A stretch of DNA of 64,000 nucleotides. Source: Marinimicrobium agarilyticum DSM 16975. GTDB taxonomy: Bacteria; Pseudomonadota; Gammaproteobacteria; Pseudomonadales; Cellvibrionaceae. The notes beneath the pieces were generated by a model, which was not told the DNA's origin, did no database searches, and saw nothing but the letters and a program-made list of their open reading frames with translations. The stretch is taken from positions 419,070 through 483,069 of the forward strand of contig NZ_AUHU01000004.1 in the NCBI RefSeq assembly GCF_000423345.1. The letters run 5' to 3'. The translations under genes were made by a program, and so were the position numbers. Of the stretch, positions 1 through 8,831 are shown piece after piece (the stretch's first letter is position 1; each line of letters opens with the position of its first letter).

Positions 1-33
1 TTCGGCTTTCTTGAGGTTCTTCGGTTCGGTCAT
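1..33 (-). CDS. possible start of an unidentified gene (partial)
   Basis: Reading the minus strand from an ATG at 33-31 gives eleven codons, MTEPKNLKKAE, before the window ends. It would be the next gene after dapC on the same strand, across hairpin pair A. There is no obvious Shine-Dalgarno sequence, so the start may be wrong. The product cannot be identified from eleven residues. Confidence 0.3.
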   Translation of the reverse strand, partial: MTEPKNLKKAE

Positions 34-93
34 GGGTTGGTACTTGTCTTTGAAGGTCTTTTAAGCTTCGATGTTTGGGTTTATGTCAGTGTT

Positions 94-224
94 GAGTCCG
101 GCGAGCGGAGGAGGGAATACCAGTTGGAGACCCGCCGTGAACCCGTCCATGGGGGCTTCTCATCGGCATCCATGCCTCAGAGAGTCTCCAACTGGTATTC
201 CCTCCTCCGCTCGCCTCCGTGCCA
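94..224 (+). repeat. hairpin repeat copy 1 (pair A, left member)
   Basis: The outer edge is GAGTCC at 94-99. A perfect 31-bp stem follows: left arm 100-130, right arm 185-215. The type I loop is 54 nt (131-184), starts CCCGCCGTGAA and ends CTCAGAGAG. The inner edge is TCCGTGCCA, mirrored by TGGCACGGA at copy 2. Inside the loop are the small stems CCCG/TGGG (one G-T pair) and GGCA/TGCC. Confidence 0.9.
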
Positions 225-258
225 TCGAATCACTTTGTGGTCCTGAACAACGACCTAT

Positions 259-387
259 TGGCACGGAGGTGGTGCTGGTGGGAACACTGATCAAAGACTC
301 TCTGAGGCATGGATGCCGATGAGAAGCCTACAGGGATGTATTCACGGCGGGTCTTTGATCAGTGTTCCCACCAGCATCACCGGACAT
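259..387 (-). repeat. hairpin repeat copy 2 (pair A, right member, inverted)
   Basis: This is the same family as copy 1 in opposite orientation. The left arm is 268-297, the right arm 352-381, and the loop 298-351 (54 nt). The stem is 30 bp with one G-T position and shares little sequence with the copy 1 stem. The loop carries the TACA/TGTA version of the inner stem. The outer edge CCGGAC lies about 20 bp from the dapC stop codon. Confidence 0.9.
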
Positions 388-405
388 CCAGCTACCACTG
401 GACTT

Positions 406-1605
406 TCAGAACTGTTCCATAAACACTCTAATACGCTTGGCCGCCTCGATACATTCTTCGAGAGACGCCACCAGAGCCATGCGGACGTGATGCTCCCCGG
501 GATTGCCGACGTCAGTGGCGCGGGCGAGGTAATTGCCCGGTAGCACTGTGATGTTCTGTTGGGCGAAAAGTTCGCGGGCAAAGGTCTCGCTATCCATTGG
601 CGTGCGCGGCCAAAGGTAAAACCCTGCCTCCGGCTTCTCAACTTCCAGGCAACCGTCCAGGATTTTCAGTACCGCATCAAACTTCTGCCGATATAACGTC
701 CGGTTCGCCCTCACGTGCACCTCATCCTCCCAGGCCGCGATACTTGCCAACTGAGAAGGCACCGGCATGGCGCAGCCGTGGTAGGTGCGGTAACGCAGAA
801 ACTCTGCCAACACCGCCGCATCCCCGGCCACAAAGCCCGAGCGCAGGCCCGGCAGGTTCGAGCGCTTGGAAAGGCTGTGAAAGACCACACAGCGGCTGAA
901 ATCCCTCCGCCCCAGCGCCCGGCACGCCTGTAGCAGGCCCATGGGCGGTTCGGCTTCATCGAAATAGAGCTCCGAGTAGCACTCGTCCGAGGCGATGACG
1001 AAGTCGTATTGATCGGCCAGGTCGAGAAGCACCCGCCAGTGTTCCAACGTCAGTACGGCGCCGGTGGGGTTGCCGGGGGAGCAGAGGTACAGCAGCTGGC
1101 AGTCGCGCCAAATGGTCGGGTCCACCTCGGAGAAGTTCGGGATGTAGCCGTTCTCGGCGGTGCAGTTCAAAAAGGCAATGTCGGCGCCTGCCAGTAAAGC
1201 GGCGCCCTCGTATATTTGATAAAAGGGGTTGGGGCTGACTACCAGAGGCCTCTCTGCGGTGCGGTCGACAATCGCTTGCGCAAACGCGAACAGCGCCTCC
1301 CGGGTGCCGTTCACGGGAAGAACCTGGGTTTCCGGGTCTAGCTCATTCCCGGCCAATTGAAAGCGTTCAGTTGCCCATCGCGCGATGGCTTGGCGCAGCT
1401 CGGGCAGGCCTTTGGTGGCCGGGTAGTTGGAGACGCGGTTGAGGTTTCGGCTCAGAGTCTCCAGCACGAACTGCGGCGGCTCGTGTTTGGGCTCTCCGAT
1501 GGAGAGTGCAATATGGGCCAGGCCCGCGGGCGGTTCGATGCCGGCTTTCAATTGGGCCAGTTTTTCGAACGGGTAGGGGTGGAGTAGGTTCAGGTCTGGA
1601 TTCAT
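406..1605 (-). CDS. dapC: succinyldiaminopimelate transaminase
   Basis: A PLP-dependent class I/II aminotransferase of 399 residues that would make N-succinyl-LL-diaminopimelate in lysine and peptidoglycan synthesis. Visible fold type I landmarks are SPGNPTG (N179), ASDECYSEL (D207) and the Schiff-base lysine K247 in SLSKRSNLPGLRSG. It lies downstream of glnD on the same strand, the order usual for dapC in many gammaproteobacteria; that context separates it from other aminotransferases of the family. Hairpin pair B separates it from glnD and pair A follows its stop, so it may be transcribed on its own. The exact substrate is inferred from homology and neighbourhood. Confidence 0.88.
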   Translation of the reverse strand: MNPDLNLLHPYPFEKLAQLKAGIEPPAGLAHIALSIGEPKHEPPQFVLETLSRNLNRVSNYPATKGLPELRQAIARWATERFQLAGNELDPETQVLPVNGTREALFAFAQAIVDRTAERPLVVSPNPFYQIYEGAALLAGADIAFLNCTAENGYIPNFSEVDPTIWRDCQLLYLCSPGNPTGAVLTLEHWRVLLDLADQYDFVIASDECYSELYFDEAEPPMGLLQACRALGRRDFSRCVVFHSLSKRSNLPGLRSGFVAGDAAVLAEFLRYRTYHGCAMPVPSQLASIAAWEDEVHVRANRTLYRQKFDAVLKILDGCLEVEKPEAGFYLWPRTPMDSETFARELFAQQNITVLPGNYLARATDVGNPGEHHVRMALVASLEECIEAAKRIRVFMEQF

Positions 1606-1672
1606 TGGTTATCTGGTTCTTGATTGAGTTTTGTGGTTTCTGAAAGTCCGGTCTGCTTTGGTGGTTGCGTTT

Positions 1673-1799
1673 GAGTCCGGCCGGCGATGGGGCATACCCC
1701 TTGGAGACCCGCCGTGAACCCATCCCTGGGGGCTTCTCATCGGCATCCATGCCTCAGAGAGTCTCCAAGGGGTATGCCCCATCGCCGGCCTCGGTGCCA
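1673..1799 (+). repeat. hairpin repeat copy 3 (pair B, left member)
   Basis: The outer edge is GAGTCC (1673-1678). A perfect 29-bp stem follows: left arm 1679-1707, right arm 1762-1790. The type I loop is 54 nt (1708-1761) with inner stems CCCA/TGGG and GGCA/TGCC. The inner edge is TCGGTGCCA. The element lies just upstream of the dapC start. Confidence 0.92.
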
Positions 1800-1844
1800 C
1801 GCTTCACCCGACACGCTCTACCCGAATAGTAGTCGGAATGAGAT

Positions 1845-1893
1845 GGTGGGTGGCGGCCTTCGGCCTTACCGCACCCTACCTACATACACACGG
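1845..1893. repeat. REP-like palindrome in the pair B spacer
   Basis: An imperfect palindrome built on GGTGGGTGGCGGCC and its near-complement ending ACCGCACCCTACC. Related GTAGGG..ACCTACC palindromes occur in the pair C and pair E spacers and after copy 7. It looks like the short REP-type extragenic repeats common in gammaproteobacteria. Confidence 0.6.
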
Positions 1894-1901
1894 ACATTCG
1901 C

Positions 1902-2024
1902 TGGCACTGAGGTAGTTGGAGGGTATACCGTTAAGAGACTCTCTGAGGCATGGATGCCGATGAGAAGCCTACAGGGATGTATTCACGGCGGGTCTCTTAA
2001 CGGTATACCCTCCAACTACCGGAC
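1902..2024 (-). repeat. hairpin repeat copy 4 (pair B, right member, inverted)
   Basis: The inner edge is TGGCACTGA. A perfect 28-bp stem follows: left arm 1911-1938, right arm 1993-2020. The loop 1939-1992 is 54 nt and carries the TACA/TGTA inner stem. The outer edge CCGGAC lies about 27 bp beyond the glnD stop codon. Confidence 0.92.
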
Positions 2025-2051
2025 CACAACATGACCACCAGATCGCAAGCT

Positions 2052-4763
2052 TTAAAGGTTCACAACGGAAGAAGACGTTTTGGTCGCGCGCTTATCCAGC
2101 TGCTCGCAAATTTCCCGTTGGAGCGCCTCACACAATTCTGGATCGCTCAAGGGCTCACCATCGTTGTCCGTAATGAAAAACACATCCTCAACCCGCTCGC
2201 CCAGCGTCGCAATTTTGGCATTTTGCAGCATCACATCAAACTGCAGAAACACCCGGCCAATACACGCCAGCAGCCCCGGCCGGTCCGGACTGATCACCTC
2301 CAGCACGGTATAACCGCTGAGCATGTCATTGCTCAGACTCGTGCGTGTTGGCATCGTAAAATGCTTCATCCGGCGCGGTGTCCGGCGGCTGATCACCTCC
2401 GAGTAATCATCCACCAGTCGTAGCTCATCCAGCAGCGCATCCTGAATGCGCTTCAACACCTTCGGGTCATCACCCAGTGGCTCACCATCCTGATTCAGGA
2501 CAAAGAACGTATCCACCGTATAGCCACTGTCCGAATTATAGATTCGGGCATCCTGAATGTTCAGGTTCAACTGATCCAGCGCCGTCGCCACCGCAGCGAA
2601 AACGTTCTTGCGTCCCTTGCTGCGCACAAAAATCTGCGTGGCCCCTTCCAGCTCCCGGTTGGTGGTCTTTTTGATCAGAATCAGGGGCGTGTCAGCGCGG
2701 TGCTGGATCATCGCCTCGCTGTGCCAGGCGATGTCCAGCGCCGTTTCGCGCATAAAATATTCTTCGCCCATCTCCGCCCATAGATTCCAGGCCGTGGCAG
2801 CATCGATACCCTTGCGCTCAAGCTTGCGCAGGGCGGACTGCTGGGTTTCCTCGATCAGCTCGTGTTTGTCGATATTGTTTTCCAGACCCCGGCGCAGGGC
2901 GCGCTTGGTTTCGAGGTACAGCTGACGCATCAGACTGGCGCGCCAGGTGTTCCACAGCTCCTTGTTGGTACCATTGATGTCCGCCACCGTCAGGTTGTAC
3001 AGATAGTCGAGGCGCTGTTGGTCACCCATTCGCAGGGCGAAGTCATGAATTACGTCGGGGTCGGAAATGTCCTGCTTCTGTGCCACGGTGGACATCAGTA
3101 AGTGTTGTTCGACCAGCCAGCACACCAGCCGGGTTTCCCGGGGTGACAAGCCGTGGCGGACACAGAAATCTTCAGCATCCACGGCGCCAAGGGTGGAGTG
3201 GTCACCACCGCGACCTTTGGCGATGTCGTGGTAAAGGCCCGCAATGTATAGCAGCTCCGGCTTGGGCAGTCGCTTCATGACGTGAGCGGCGATGGGGAAG
3301 TCCTCTTTGGCCCCCGGCTTCAGAAAGTCACACATGTTCTGCATGACCTTCAGGGTGTGCGCGTCCACCGTATAGATGTGGAAAAGGTCGTGCTGCATCT
3401 GGCCGGTAACCTGACCGAATTCGGGCAGGTACAGGCCCAGGATGCCGTAGCGAGACATGCGTTTGAGTTGTTCTACCAATCCGGCCGGGTGGCTGAACAG
3501 CTCCAGGAACAGCTGCGTATTGTTCGGGTTGCGTCGGTAGTCATTGTCGATCAGGTGCCGGCTCTCGCGTAGCAGCCGGATGGTGGAGGCCCTGACACCC
3601 TCGATTTCCGGATGCTTGGCCATGAGCACGAAAATTTCGAGAAGGGCCGAGGGGTTCTCCTCGAACACATAGATGTGGGCCGCCTCGATATAGTGATCCC
3701 GCAGCTGGAAGCGCTCGTTCAGGGCCGTGACGTTCTTGTTCTTGCCCCGCTGCAGAATCACCTCGTGCAGGAATTGTAAAAGCACGTCGTTCAATTCTCG
3801 AAGAGACATCACCAGACGGTAGTAGCGGTGCATGAACTGCTCGACCGCCAGGTTTTCACTGTTGTCGCGGTACCCGAACATGGATGCCAGCTCGCGCTGA
3901 TGGTCAAACAGAAGCCGTTCTTCGGCTCGTCCGGCAATCAGGTGGAGCCCATAGCGGACCCGCCAGAGAAACTCTTCACCGCTTCGCAGCAACGAGAACT
4001 CCTCTTCTGTGAAAAAGCCTTTACCTTCGAGTTGCGTCAGGGTGCGAACCTGGAAATAGCGCTTGGCCACCCAACTGATCATCTGAATATCGCGCAGCCC
4101 GCCGGGGGCGTTTTTGATGTTGGGTTCGAGGTTGTATTCGGTGTCGTTGTACTTCTGGTGGCGATCGATTTGTTCCTGCCACTTGGCCCGGAAAAAGTCA
4201 TCGGCAGGCCAGAGGTGGTCCGGTGCGGTCTCCTGCATCAGCTGAATGCGCAGCGAGGCATCGCCTTCGATGGTTCGGGATTCCATCAGGTTGGTGGCGA
4301 CGGTGATATCGTTGCGGGCATAGCCCACACATTCTTCCAGGGTTCGCACGCTGTGGCCGATTTCCAGGCCGATATCCCAAAGGAAGGTCAGAAGCTGTTC
4401 GATCTGGCTCTGGCAGCGTTTCAGGGTGTTGTCGTTGCCGGTAAGCAGTAGCAGGTCGATGTCCGAGTGCGGATGCAGTTCGCAGCGGCCATACCCTCCT
4501 ACGGCCTCCAGGCTGATGCCCAACGGCCAACGATGCTGATGCCAGGCGTAGTGGAGCATGCAATCGACGAACAGGGCTCGTTCGTGAATGAGAGCCCGGA
4601 TGTCTTCACCTTCGCGAAAGCGGGCGTCGAACTGACGGTTGGCAGCGGCGATTGCATCCTTGAAGACGGTGATGATCGGCTTCTCTTCAAGGGCCCGTCT
4701 GAATCGGTTCTGATCAAAAAAGAACAGGGGCCGTTCGAAGTAGGGGACCGCTGCCATATCCAT
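2052..4763 (-). CDS. glnD: bifunctional uridylyltransferase / uridylyl-removing enzyme GlnD
   Basis: The 903-residue nitrogen sensor that uridylylates and deuridylylates PII proteins in response to glutamine. The N-terminal nucleotidyltransferase signature GGYGRCELHPHSDIDLLLL lies at residues 89-107. A central HD domain (about 455-580) contains YHDIAKGRGGDHS, typical of the uridylyl-removing site, and two ACT domains fill the C-terminus (about 700-900). Length and domain order match the family. The start lies 2 bp after the map stop, so map and glnD should be co-transcribed; an in-frame ATG two codons later is an alternative start. Confidence 0.95.
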   Translation of the reverse strand: MDMAAVPYFERPLFFFDQNRFRRALEEKPIITVFKDAIAAANRQFDARFREGEDIRALIHERALFVDCMLHYAWHQHRWPLGISLEAVGGYGRCELHPHSDIDLLLLTGNDNTLKRCQSQIEQLLTFLWDIGLEIGHSVRTLEECVGYARNDITVATNLMESRTIEGDASLRIQLMQETAPDHLWPADDFFRAKWQEQIDRHQKYNDTEYNLEPNIKNAPGGLRDIQMISWVAKRYFQVRTLTQLEGKGFFTEEEFSLLRSGEEFLWRVRYGLHLIAGRAEERLLFDHQRELASMFGYRDNSENLAVEQFMHRYYRLVMSLRELNDVLLQFLHEVILQRGKNKNVTALNERFQLRDHYIEAAHIYVFEENPSALLEIFVLMAKHPEIEGVRASTIRLLRESRHLIDNDYRRNPNNTQLFLELFSHPAGLVEQLKRMSRYGILGLYLPEFGQVTGQMQHDLFHIYTVDAHTLKVMQNMCDFLKPGAKEDFPIAAHVMKRLPKPELLYIAGLYHDIAKGRGGDHSTLGAVDAEDFCVRHGLSPRETRLVCWLVEQHLLMSTVAQKQDISDPDVIHDFALRMGDQQRLDYLYNLTVADINGTNKELWNTWRASLMRQLYLETKRALRRGLENNIDKHELIEETQQSALRKLERKGIDAATAWNLWAEMGEEYFMRETALDIAWHSEAMIQHRADTPLILIKKTTNRELEGATQIFVRSKGRKNVFAAVATALDQLNLNIQDARIYNSDSGYTVDTFFVLNQDGEPLGDDPKVLKRIQDALLDELRLVDDYSEVISRRTPRRMKHFTMPTRTSLSNDMLSGYTVLEVISPDRPGLLACIGRVFLQFDVMLQNAKIATLGERVEDVFFITDNDGEPLSDPELCEALQREICEQLDKRATKTSSSVVNL

Positions 4764-4765
4764 AA

Positions 4766-5536
4766 TTAAAAGCTTTCCTCTTGGCGGGCGGTCAAGACCT
4801 CAACGCCATCTTTGGTGACAGCGAGGGTATGTTCCCACTGGGCTGACAGGCGCCCGTCTTTGGTTTCTACCGTCCAGCCGTCGGGTTTGGTTTTGGTATG
4901 GCGTTTGCCGGCGTTGATCATGGGCTCGATGGTAAAGGTCATGCCTTCTTTGAGCTCCAGCCCAGTGTCGGGGCGGCCATAGTGCAGTACCTGGGGCTCC
5001 TCGTGAAAAACTGTGCCGATACCGTGGCCGCAGTACTCGCGCACCACCGAGTAATGGTTGGCTTCAGCATGCTGCTGGATCGCGTGGCCGATATCACCGA
5101 GCTTGATCCCCGGTTTGACCATTTCGATGCCTTTATAGAGACATTCCTGGGTCACTGCCACCAGGCGTTCGGCGTGGGGCAGACGCTTGCCCACGAAGTA
5201 CATTTTGCTGGTATCCCCGTGGTAGCCGTCGACGATCACGGTGACATCGATATTGAGGATGTCGCCGTTCTTCAGGGCTTTCTTTGCGGTGGGAATTCCG
5301 TGGCAGACGACATGGTTGACCGAGGTGCAGATCGATTTGGGAAAGCCCCGGTAATTCAGGCAGGCGGGAATGGCCTTCTGCTCGTTGACGATGTACTCGT
5401 GGCAGAGGCGATCCAGCTCGCCGGTAGTGACGCCGGGCTGAACATGGGGTTCGATCATTTCCAGCACTTCCGCCGCCATTCGGCCGGCGATGCGCATTTT
5501 CTCGATATCTTCCGGGCTTTTGATGCTGACAGACAT
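4766..5536 (-). CDS. map: methionine aminopeptidase, type I
   Basis: A cytosolic metalloprotease of 256 residues that removes initiator methionine. The metal and catalytic residues are all visible: H79 in VNHVVCHG, D97, D108 in DGYHGDTS, the His of GHGIGTVFHEEP, the Glu of EPMINAG and the Glu of QWEHTLAV. The length is that of the E. coli enzyme. GAGAAGA just upstream serves as ribosome binding site. In many relatives map and rpsB are immediate divergent neighbours; here a 636-residue acetyl-CoA hydrolase family gene lies between them. Confidence 0.96.
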   Translation of the reverse strand: MSVSIKSPEDIEKMRIAGRMAAEVLEMIEPHVQPGVTTGELDRLCHEYIVNEQKAIPACLNYRGFPKSICTSVNHVVCHGIPTAKKALKNGDILNIDVTVIVDGYHGDTSKMYFVGKRLPHAERLVAVTQECLYKGIEMVKPGIKLGDIGHAIQQHAEANHYSVVREYCGHGIGTVFHEEPQVLHYGRPDTGLELKEGMTFTIEPMINAGKRHTKTKPDGWTVETKDGRLSAQWEHTLAVTKDGVEVLTARQEESF

Positions 5537-5654
5537 GTCTTCTCGCTAATTCTGGGGACAAAACCCCATTCTAAACGATCTGTCCCGGGTCTGACAGTGA
5601 TCTTGCCCGACGAGGCGGGCTTCTGCTGAGGCTGCCCACTGTCGCCAGCCCCAC

Positions 5655-7565
5655 TCACTCGGTGTTGAGCGTAGCCTTCAGCAGGGCGCGGTAGAAGTGC
5701 TCCTTGGCGCTGCGAGGGCGGCTCAGGCCCATACGCTCGAGCCCGGCCTTCATGGAGTCAGAGGCGGGGCGGCGCAGACCGGTGAGCGCCAAGCGCAGCA
5801 GTCGTGGCCAACTGCCCACCTGCGGGGCCAGCTTTGACAGCGCCTGGGCCAGGTCCTCCTCCGTTTCGGTCAGGCCGCTGCCCAGGGGGAAGGCGGGCAG
5901 GAGCTTCTCGCGGACGCTATGCTCGAGGCTCGAGCGGATTCGCCCGGGCGTATTGTCTCGCCAAGCCGGTGGGATCTTGTAGTTCTGAGGAAGTTTGCCC
6001 GCAGCTTTCGCCTTCTGCAGCAGTTCGGGCTGAAAGCGCGAGTCGGCGATTTTTAGCAGCTCGGCAATTACGTCCGCGTCGCTTTTATCGCGCAAATCCG
6101 CTATTCCGTATTCGGTCACGACGATGTCGCGCAGGTGGCGAGGCAGGGTGGTATGGTCGTATTGCCAGACGATGTTCGATTGGGTCTTGCCCGCTTTGGT
6201 CCGGGTGGCGGGTAGTGTGATGACGGCCCGGGCGTCGGGCAGGGCAAAAGCCTGGGCCACAAAATTGTACTGGCCGCCCACGCCACTGACCACGCGCCCG
6301 TCATCCAGGCCGTCGGAAATGACGGCGCCGGTGAGAGTGACCATCATGGCACTGTTGATAAAACGCGCTCCGGTACGTGCGGAGCGTTTTTCCGCCTCCA
6401 GTCCCAGCATCGAATCGTCGGGTCGCAGGGGAGTGCTGTCGTACAGTTCATTGGTGAAAGACACCGGCATCGTCGCGATGCCTGCCCGCGATGCGGGCGG
6501 AAGCTCTTCCAGCAACTGATAGAATACGGGGCTTCCGACATAAAACGCGCTATGCACCAGGGCGCCTCCGACGCGTCGGCGGATGATGTCGGCCTTGATC
6601 AGTGCGAGAAAGCCCTCTACCAGCATCTCGGTGACCCCATAGAGACCTTGTTCAAAACGATCCCATTGCACCAGTTGCGCCGGGTCGTGAGCTTTTAGTA
6701 ACGGCTTTAGCAGCTGGCGGTACTCGTCATTGCGCTGCTGACGCAGCAGTAAGCCTTGGGTAATGGCATCGCCAATGGAGCCGATGCCGATCTGGAGTGT
6801 GCCGCCGTCGGGCACAAGGCTGGCTACCTGCAGGCCGATGGCGTAGTCGGTATTCGACACTGGCTTGTGCGGCGGGCTGAACAAAGGGAACTCGTACTCG
6901 GAGCCTTTTAACAGGTAGTCGAAGTCGCTCTCTGGCCGGTCGGCCTCCCCTCCAAGAAATGGAAGTCTGCTGTTTATCTGGCCAACGCTGATCAGCTCGA
7001 GTTGACCCGCCCGGCGGCGATCGAGCAAATCGGCGCTGATGTCCGGGTTGCAGCTCAAGCTGTAGCGGCCTGCGTTGTCGGCGCCAGGGGGAGCGATCAG
7101 CTGCAGGATCAGGTTGACGCCGGCGCGCAGCAAGGCATCCAGCGCCTGGGTGTAGTTGATCGATGTATAAATCTGCTGTGCCAGCGGGCTGCCCAGCCAG
7201 GTGCCGGCCTGAAAGTAGAAGTCACGCACCGTAATGTTGGGTGGAAGGTCTCCACGGCGCAGGGCCTTGGCGTAGTCGAGTGCCGGGTAGTCGTCGAACA
7301 ACCGCTCGGAAACCGGTCCGAGAAACCGTTGCTGCAAGTCGCTGCCGGCGGTCGGCGCCTCCAGCGTCAGTGCGGTAAAAATTGTCAGATCAATGCTGGA
7401 GTCTTCACAGGCGCGCCGAAAGAGGGTGTTGATCAGGTGGTTCGCCTTGCCGAGCCCCAGTGGCAGCCCCACGATCAACCGCTTTTCCAGCCGTTCGATC
7501 AGAGTGTCAGCGAGCGTTTCGACATCGTCTATTATCTCCGGGCCGAATGTGTTGCTGGTAGGCAT
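5655..7565 (-). CDS. acetyl-CoA hydrolase/transferase family protein
   Basis: A large (636 aa) member of the acetyl-CoA hydrolase / 4-hydroxybutyrate CoA-transferase superfamily. Visible are a C-terminal block VVTEYGIADLRDKSDADV, typical of the family C-terminal domain, and FEQGLYGVTEMLVEGF, a Glu-containing segment that could hold the catalytic glutamate. The protein is longer than typical CoA-transferases of about 430-500 residues, matching a long gammaproteobacterial subgroup. The CoA substrate cannot be told from sequence. It lies upstream of map on the same strand with an 118-bp gap, and divergent from rpsB. Confidence 0.8.
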   Translation of the reverse strand: MPTSNTFGPEIIDDVETLADTLIERLEKRLIVGLPLGLGKANHLINTLFRRACEDSSIDLTIFTALTLEAPTAGSDLQQRFLGPVSERLFDDYPALDYAKALRRGDLPPNITVRDFYFQAGTWLGSPLAQQIYTSINYTQALDALLRAGVNLILQLIAPPGADNAGRYSLSCNPDISADLLDRRRAGQLELISVGQINSRLPFLGGEADRPESDFDYLLKGSEYEFPLFSPPHKPVSNTDYAIGLQVASLVPDGGTLQIGIGSIGDAITQGLLLRQQRNDEYRQLLKPLLKAHDPAQLVQWDRFEQGLYGVTEMLVEGFLALIKADIIRRRVGGALVHSAFYVGSPVFYQLLEELPPASRAGIATMPVSFTNELYDSTPLRPDDSMLGLEAEKRSARTGARFINSAMMVTLTGAVISDGLDDGRVVSGVGGQYNFVAQAFALPDARAVITLPATRTKAGKTQSNIVWQYDHTTLPRHLRDIVVTEYGIADLRDKSDADVIAELLKIADSRFQPELLQKAKAAGKLPQNYKIPPAWRDNTPGRIRSSLEHSVREKLLPAFPLGSGLTETEEDLAQALSKLAPQVGSWPRLLRLALTGLRRPASDSMKAGLERMGLSRPRSAKEHFYRALLKATLNTE

Positions 7566-7762
7566 CAGAGGCTTCCTTTAAATCTATGAAGATAAAGCTG
7601 GGCGAACAGGCGACGCGAGCCCCAGAGCTGCTCGTCAAACGTATGACGGCCCTCCCGATGATTGGCGGTGATTTCTCAGCATACGGCCAATCCCCGCTGC
7701 TGCCAACCAGCGGCCCGGCGAGGGCTGACACAAGGCCTTGGACCCAGCGCCGGGGGAGCGGA
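7566..7762. other. gene-free region upstream of rpsB
   Basis: The divergent region between the acetyl-CoA hydrolase family gene and the rpsB promoter. Short frames here do not look like genes. I see no repeat of the hairpin family. Control elements for the minus-strand gene must lie here but none is clear. Confidence 0.5.
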
Positions 7763-7791
7763 TTGGGTTCCCCTGTAGCGTGGATTATGGT
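7763..7791 (+). promoter_or_regulatory. candidate sigma-70 promoter of rpsB
   Basis: TTGGGT at 7763-7768 and TATGGT at 7786-7791 are separated by 17 bp, the optimal spacing, and followed by ATAAAG. A transcript from here would have a leader of about 170 nt before rpsB. Confidence 0.5.
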
Positions 7792-7799
7792 ATAAAGCG

Positions 7800-7968
7800 C
7801 GGCTCCGCGACCAATGCCACAGGTGTCGGTCGAGGAGGTTGTCCATTTGGGCAACATACTACGAAACCATGAACGTCACACATACACCGGCACCTTCAGC
7901 CTGGGTGCCCGCCTTGAGCGGGTTGGCTGTTGGGGTGTATGGAGGCCCAACCCGATAGGAATGACAAA
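7800..7968 (+). promoter_or_regulatory. rpsB mRNA leader with two hairpins
   Basis: The leader holds CCCGC/GCGGG (7908-7912 with 7918-7922, 5-nt loop) and GTTGGG/CCCAAC (7929-7934 with 7946-7951, 11-nt loop containing GGAGG), ending 17 nt before the rpsB start. In E. coli the rpsB leader is a target for feedback by ribosomal protein S2. The position and structure here fit such a control element, but binding is inferred. Confidence 0.45.
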
Positions 7969-8712
7969 ATGCCTACAGTAAGCATGCGCGATATGCTGCA
8001 GGCTGGTGCCCACTTTGGCCACCAGACCCGCTATTGGAACCCGAAGATGAACCGCTTTATCTTCGGTGCTCGCAACAAGATTCATATCATCAACCTGGAA
8101 AAGACCGTCCCTGCCTTCTCTGAGGCGATGGACATTGTCAAAAAAATGGCTGCCCAGAAGAAAAAGGTACTGTTCGTCGGTACCAAACGGGCCGCTCAGA
8201 AAACCATCAAAGAGCAGGCCGACCGCGCTAACATGCCGTACGTCAGCCATCGCTGGCTCGGTGGTATGCTGACCAACTACAAAACCATCCGCGCCTCCAT
8301 TCGTCGCTACCGCGACCTGGAAGCCCAGAGTCAGGACGGCACCTTTGACAAGCTGACCAAGCGCGAAGCGCTGTCTCGCACTCGCGATATGGACAAGCTG
8401 GAGCGCTCCATCGGTGGTATCAAAGACATGAACGGCCTGCCCGACGCGCTGTTCATCGTTGATGTGGACCACGAGCGCATTGCCGTTCAGGAAGCCAAGA
8501 AGCTGGGTATCCCCATCATCGGTGTGGTTGATACCAACAGCAACCCGGACGACATCGACTACGTCATTCCCGGCAACGATGACGCTATTCGCGCGATCAA
8601 GCTTTACGTCTCCGCCATGGCCGATGCGTGCCTGGAAGGCGCCAAAGAAGCTCAGTCCGCGCCGAACAAAGACGAGTACGTGCCCGCCGAAGGCGAAGCC
8701 GCCTCCGAGTAA
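7969..8712 (+). CDS. rpsB: 30S ribosomal protein S2
   Basis: A small-subunit ribosomal protein of 247 residues. The N-terminus [19 protein letters not shown] and the blocks [13 protein letters not shown] and [12 protein letters not shown] are family hallmarks. The ATG at 7969 is chosen because the protein then begins like other S2 proteins and AGGA lies 8 nt upstream; an in-frame extension to 7930 exists but lies in the structured leader. It heads the rpsB-tsf pair with a terminator-like hairpin between the two genes. Confidence 0.97.
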   Translation: MPTVSMRDMLQAGAHFGHQTRYWNPKMNRFIFGARNKIHIINLEKTVPAFSEAMDIVKKMAAQKKKVLFVGTKRAAQKTIKEQADRANMPYVSHRWLGGMLTNYKTIRASIRRYRDLEAQSQDGTFDKLTKREALSRTRDMDKLERSIGGIKDMNGLPDALFIVDVDHERIAVQEAKKLGIPIIGVVDTNSNPDDIDYVIPGNDDAIRAIKLYVSAMADACLEGAKEAQSAPNKDEYVPAEGEAASE

Positions 8713-8760
8713 GCCGGGTTCCGGCCGACCGGCACCGCAAGGGCCGGACGGTACCAATTA

Positions 8761-8793
8761 AAGGGGGCAGGCCAAGCGGCGGCCCCCTTTTTT
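8761..8793 (+). terminator. rho-independent terminator or attenuator between rpsB and tsf
   Basis: AAGGGGGC (8761-8768) pairs with GGCCCCCTT (8781-8789), followed by a run of T to 8793. It probably allows partial readthrough so that rpsB and tsf are made in different amounts. Confidence 0.75.
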
Positions 8794-8831
8794 CGAATGA
8801 AGATTCAGACCTATTTGAAGAGGATAGCGAC

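Noticed and set aside
94..224. Hairpin repeats as integron attC sites
   Set aside because: They share a gene-end location and variable complementary arms with attC sites, but lack the RYYYAAC and GTTRRRY cores and the L boxes, have a long conserved loop, and are arranged as inverted pairs between core genes.
1609..1800. Small open frames with recurring peptides such as MDADEKPPGMGSRRVSKGY and MPMRSLQGCIHGGS
   Set aside because: They read through the hairpin repeats in either direction. The shared peptide is only the translation of the conserved loop, and the flanks change with the stem; no ribosome binding sites.
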